Shown here: positions 62,302-64,000 of the stretch, one piece after another
Position numbering within the stretch: the first letter of the stretch is position 1
How the letters are laid out: every line of letters starts with the position of its first letter
Source: Nostoc sp. FACHB-280
GTDB taxonomy: Bacteria; Cyanobacteriota; Cyanobacteriia; Cyanobacteriales; Nostocaceae
DNA: 64,000 nucleotides
Assembly (NCBI RefSeq): GCF_014697615.1
Contig: NZ_JACJSD010000017.1
Coordinates: 62,001 to 126,000 of the forward strand
Direction of reading: 5' to 3'
Made by a program: the position numbers and the translations under genes
The notes under the pieces: model-generated
What the model saw: only the letters and a program-made list of their open reading frames with translations
What the model was told of the DNA's origin: nothing
Databases searched by the model: none

Positions 62302-63996
62302 TTACTGGGCATATCGACGCGGCGTATAAACTGAAACCCTGCCATCACTGCGTTGAATAGTCCTGGTTTGGCTAGAACCAACAATAATCACTGTTCGCAT
62401 ATCGGCAACATCTGGTGTTAATTGCTCAAGCGAAATTACCTTGATTGTTTGTCCTGGTCTACCCAAATTTTTTCCTAATACTACGGGGGTGTTGGGTGTG
62501 CGATAGCGCAGCAATATATCTCTGGTGGCTGCAAGTTGCCAAGTACGGTCTTTAGAGACAGGGTTGTAAAAGGCGATCGCAAAATCTCCTCCAGCCGCCG
62601 CCGCAATTCGTTGTTCGATAATTGACCAAGGTTTTAAAATATCTGACAGTGAAATCGCGCAAAAGTCATGCCCTAAAGGTGCGCCTACGGCTGCGGCGGC
62701 GGCTTGCATTGCAGAGATTCCCGGTGCAACATGAATTTCGATACTGTCCCATTCTGGTTTGGAATGACGATCGAGGACTTCAAACACCGCCGCCGCCATT
62801 GCATAAATTCCAGGATCACCAGAGGAAACCACAGCGACATACTTACCTGTAGCCGCCAAATCTAGCGCCATTGTAGCCCGTGCTATTTCCTCACGGTTGT
62901 CAGACTCATGGCGTTGCTTGCCATCAGCTAAAGACCCAACTAAATCGAGATAAGTTTTGTAACCTACAAGGTCAGTCGCCAACCTGAGAATTTCTTTGAC
63001 TTCTGGAGACATCCACTGTGCTGCACCAGGGCCAGTCCCAATAATGGCTAACTTACCCCGTGGCTGACCAATGGTGCTAGGGTCAATGGGTGCGGGTGCA
63101 ATAGCCAGAGCTATATCAGCAGATGTTGTTGGGATTAGTTGACCACCAGTGACAGCCAAAGCCATTGCTTGTGCGCCTTCCCACTGGTTTTGAGTAAAAA
63201 AGCGTGTAGGTACACCAAATGCCTCAGCGATATTGTAAATTTCTGGATAAGCAGCAATGTCTAGAGGTGCAAAGATGCCAGCTATAGAAGCGGGTGCAAT
63301 TCCAGTATCTGTTAGTAATTGTTTAACTATAGCTAAATTAACATGAGGTTGAGTAATGGCGATCGCTACTGTTTGGGGATGATAAACCAGACAATTGGCT
63401 GTAGAATTTACCAACCGTTCTGTAACTTTAATAGTCAATTCTCCTTGGGCATCAATTGGCAATAGACTATTACTCAACCAAGGTGCAGTTCCCTCTAATT
63501 TAACTTGCGCCCCCGCTAACAAATCGGAAATAAAAGTTTTCGCATCATCTGGGTTAGCTAAACAATAGCCAGCAGGAGGCGATAACAACGCTGTGCGAAA
63601 CCGAATATCTCCAGTAGTGGTAATTGCAGCTTTAACATCCAATACCTCAGCAATGCGGCGTGCTAAATCATTGACTCCACTCAGCCCACCCAATAGGGGA
63701 ACTACCGCACTACCATCCTCAGCCACAGCCAACACTGGCGGTTCTTGACGCTTATCAGAAATTAAAGGGGCTAAGGTTCTAATCAGAATACCAGCCGCAC
63801 AAATGCCAATTACAGGTGTTCCCGCAGCAAACAACTCGCGCAGAGTCTCGCCAAAATTGCTAAAACTAACATCAACTCCAGAAGTTCGTCCTGCTAAACC
63901 GTATAATCTTGCGCCTGGCAAGACGCTCATCATTTTACGAGCTATTGCTACACTATTTTGACCCAACACAACAACCGCAGGTGCAACCTTGATCAT
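62302..63996 (-). CDS. cobJ: CbiG-CobJ fusion (corrin ring synthesis)
   Basis: Bifunctional cobalamin-pathway protein of 564 residues. Residues about 1-310 form a CbiG-like cobalt-precorrin-5A hydrolase domain (GTPVIGICAAGILIRTLAPL, VVPLLGGLSGVNDLARRIAE, and a C-terminal half with ASIAGIFAPLDIAAYPEIYN). Residues about 315-564 form a CobJ/CbiH precorrin-3B C17-methyltransferase with the SAM-binding GKLAIIGTGPGAAQWMSPEV, VVSSGDPGIYAMA, VAPGISAMQAAAAAVGAPLG and FAIAFYNPVSKDRTWQL. The fusion is common in cyanobacteria. The start ATG is only 4 bases from the window edge, so a longer N-terminus cannot be excluded. Confidence 0.92.
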   Translation of the reverse strand: MIKVAPAVVVLGQNSVAIARKMMSVLPGARLYGLAGRTSGVDVSFSNFGETLRELFAAGTPVIGICAAGILIRTLAPLISDKRQEPPVLAVAEDGSAVVPLLGGLSGVNDLARRIAEVLDVKAAITTTGDIRFRTALLSPPAGYCLANPDDAKTFISDLLAGAQVKLEGTAPWLSNSLLPIDAQGELTIKVTERLVNSTANCLVYHPQTVAIAITQPHVNLAIVKQLLTDTGIAPASIAGIFAPLDIAAYPEIYNIAEAFGVPTRFFTQNQWEGAQAMALAVTGGQLIPTTSADIALAIAPAPIDPSTIGQPRGKLAIIGTGPGAAQWMSPEVKEILRLATDLVGYKTYLDLVGSLADGKQRHESDNREEIARATMALDLAATGKYVAVVSSGDPGIYAMAAAVFEVLDRHSKPEWDSIEIHVAPGISAMQAAAAAVGAPLGHDFCAISLSDILKPWSIIEQRIAAAAGGDFAIAFYNPVSKDRTWQLAATRDILLRYRTPNTPVVLGKNLGRPGQTIKVISLEQLTPDVADMRTVIIVGSSQTRTIQRSDGRVSVYTPRRYAQ

Positions 63997-64000
63997 GAGA

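Overview
The window looks like chromosome of a filamentous, Nostoc/Anabaena-type cyanobacterium. Evidence seen: many GCGATCGC (HIP1) octamers, heptameric short tandem repeats between genes, a CpcS/CpeS-type bilin lyase, several small cyanobacterial protein families (DUF2854-like, DUF2839-like, CRR7-like), a CbiG-CobJ fusion and a high load of STAND/WD40 signalling proteins. The species assignment is inference.

Layout. 1-1.4 kb: 5' part of a sensor histidine kinase gene (minus strand, cut by the window edge). 1.9-8.6 kb: four co-directed genes for exported proteins that look like a divergent chaperone-usher fibre system (two related small subunits, a PapD-like chaperone, a very large usher-like outer-membrane protein with a repeat-rich N-terminus). 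8.8-15.4 kb: polyphosphate kinase, a single-domain response regulator, small cyanobacterial proteins, an ankyrin protein and a receiver-GGDEF protein. 15.6-19.9 kb (minus): rplS, tRNA-Trp, secE, nusG, rplK, rplA, an L10 leader with attenuator, rplJ and rplL. 20-29 kb: a glycosyltransferase, an RND efflux pump with its adaptor, the bilin lyase and a degenerate DinG-like helicase. 29-33 kb: M48 protease, a Spy-like exported protein, lysS. 33.2-35.4 kb (minus): a double-glycine-leader, glycine-rich peptide followed by a helix-turn-helix protein and a parvulin-type isomerase, a candidate secreted-peptide (bacteriocin-like) locus. 36.2-48.4 kb: OmpR-type regulator, HTH-NACHT NTPase, inactive-looking rhodanese, ribonuclease D, cyclic-nucleotide-binding protein, GH74-type glycosidase, peptidoglycan-binding protein and a FUSC-family membrane protein.

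48.6-62 kb is the most accessory-like part: a HTH-STAND ATPase, a membrane STAND ATPase with a Gly-Val-Ala repeat domain whose reading frame ends inside an antisense tRNA-Ala(CGC), a HAD hydrolase/methyltransferase pair, an RtcB-family protein interrupted by an intein with an HNH endonuclease and a zinc-finger-like motif, and a 1612-residue CHAT-STAND-WD40 protein. The window ends in the CbiG-CobJ corrin gene.

Strongest candidates for something undescribed are the chaperone-usher-like locus (1862-8613), the GG-leader peptide locus (33156-35440), the intein-containing RtcB (54822-56969) and the STAND/CHAT group (37-62 kb). No CRISPR array, rRNA, transposase gene or intact insertion sequence was seen. 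All family assignments come from reading motifs; no database search was run.
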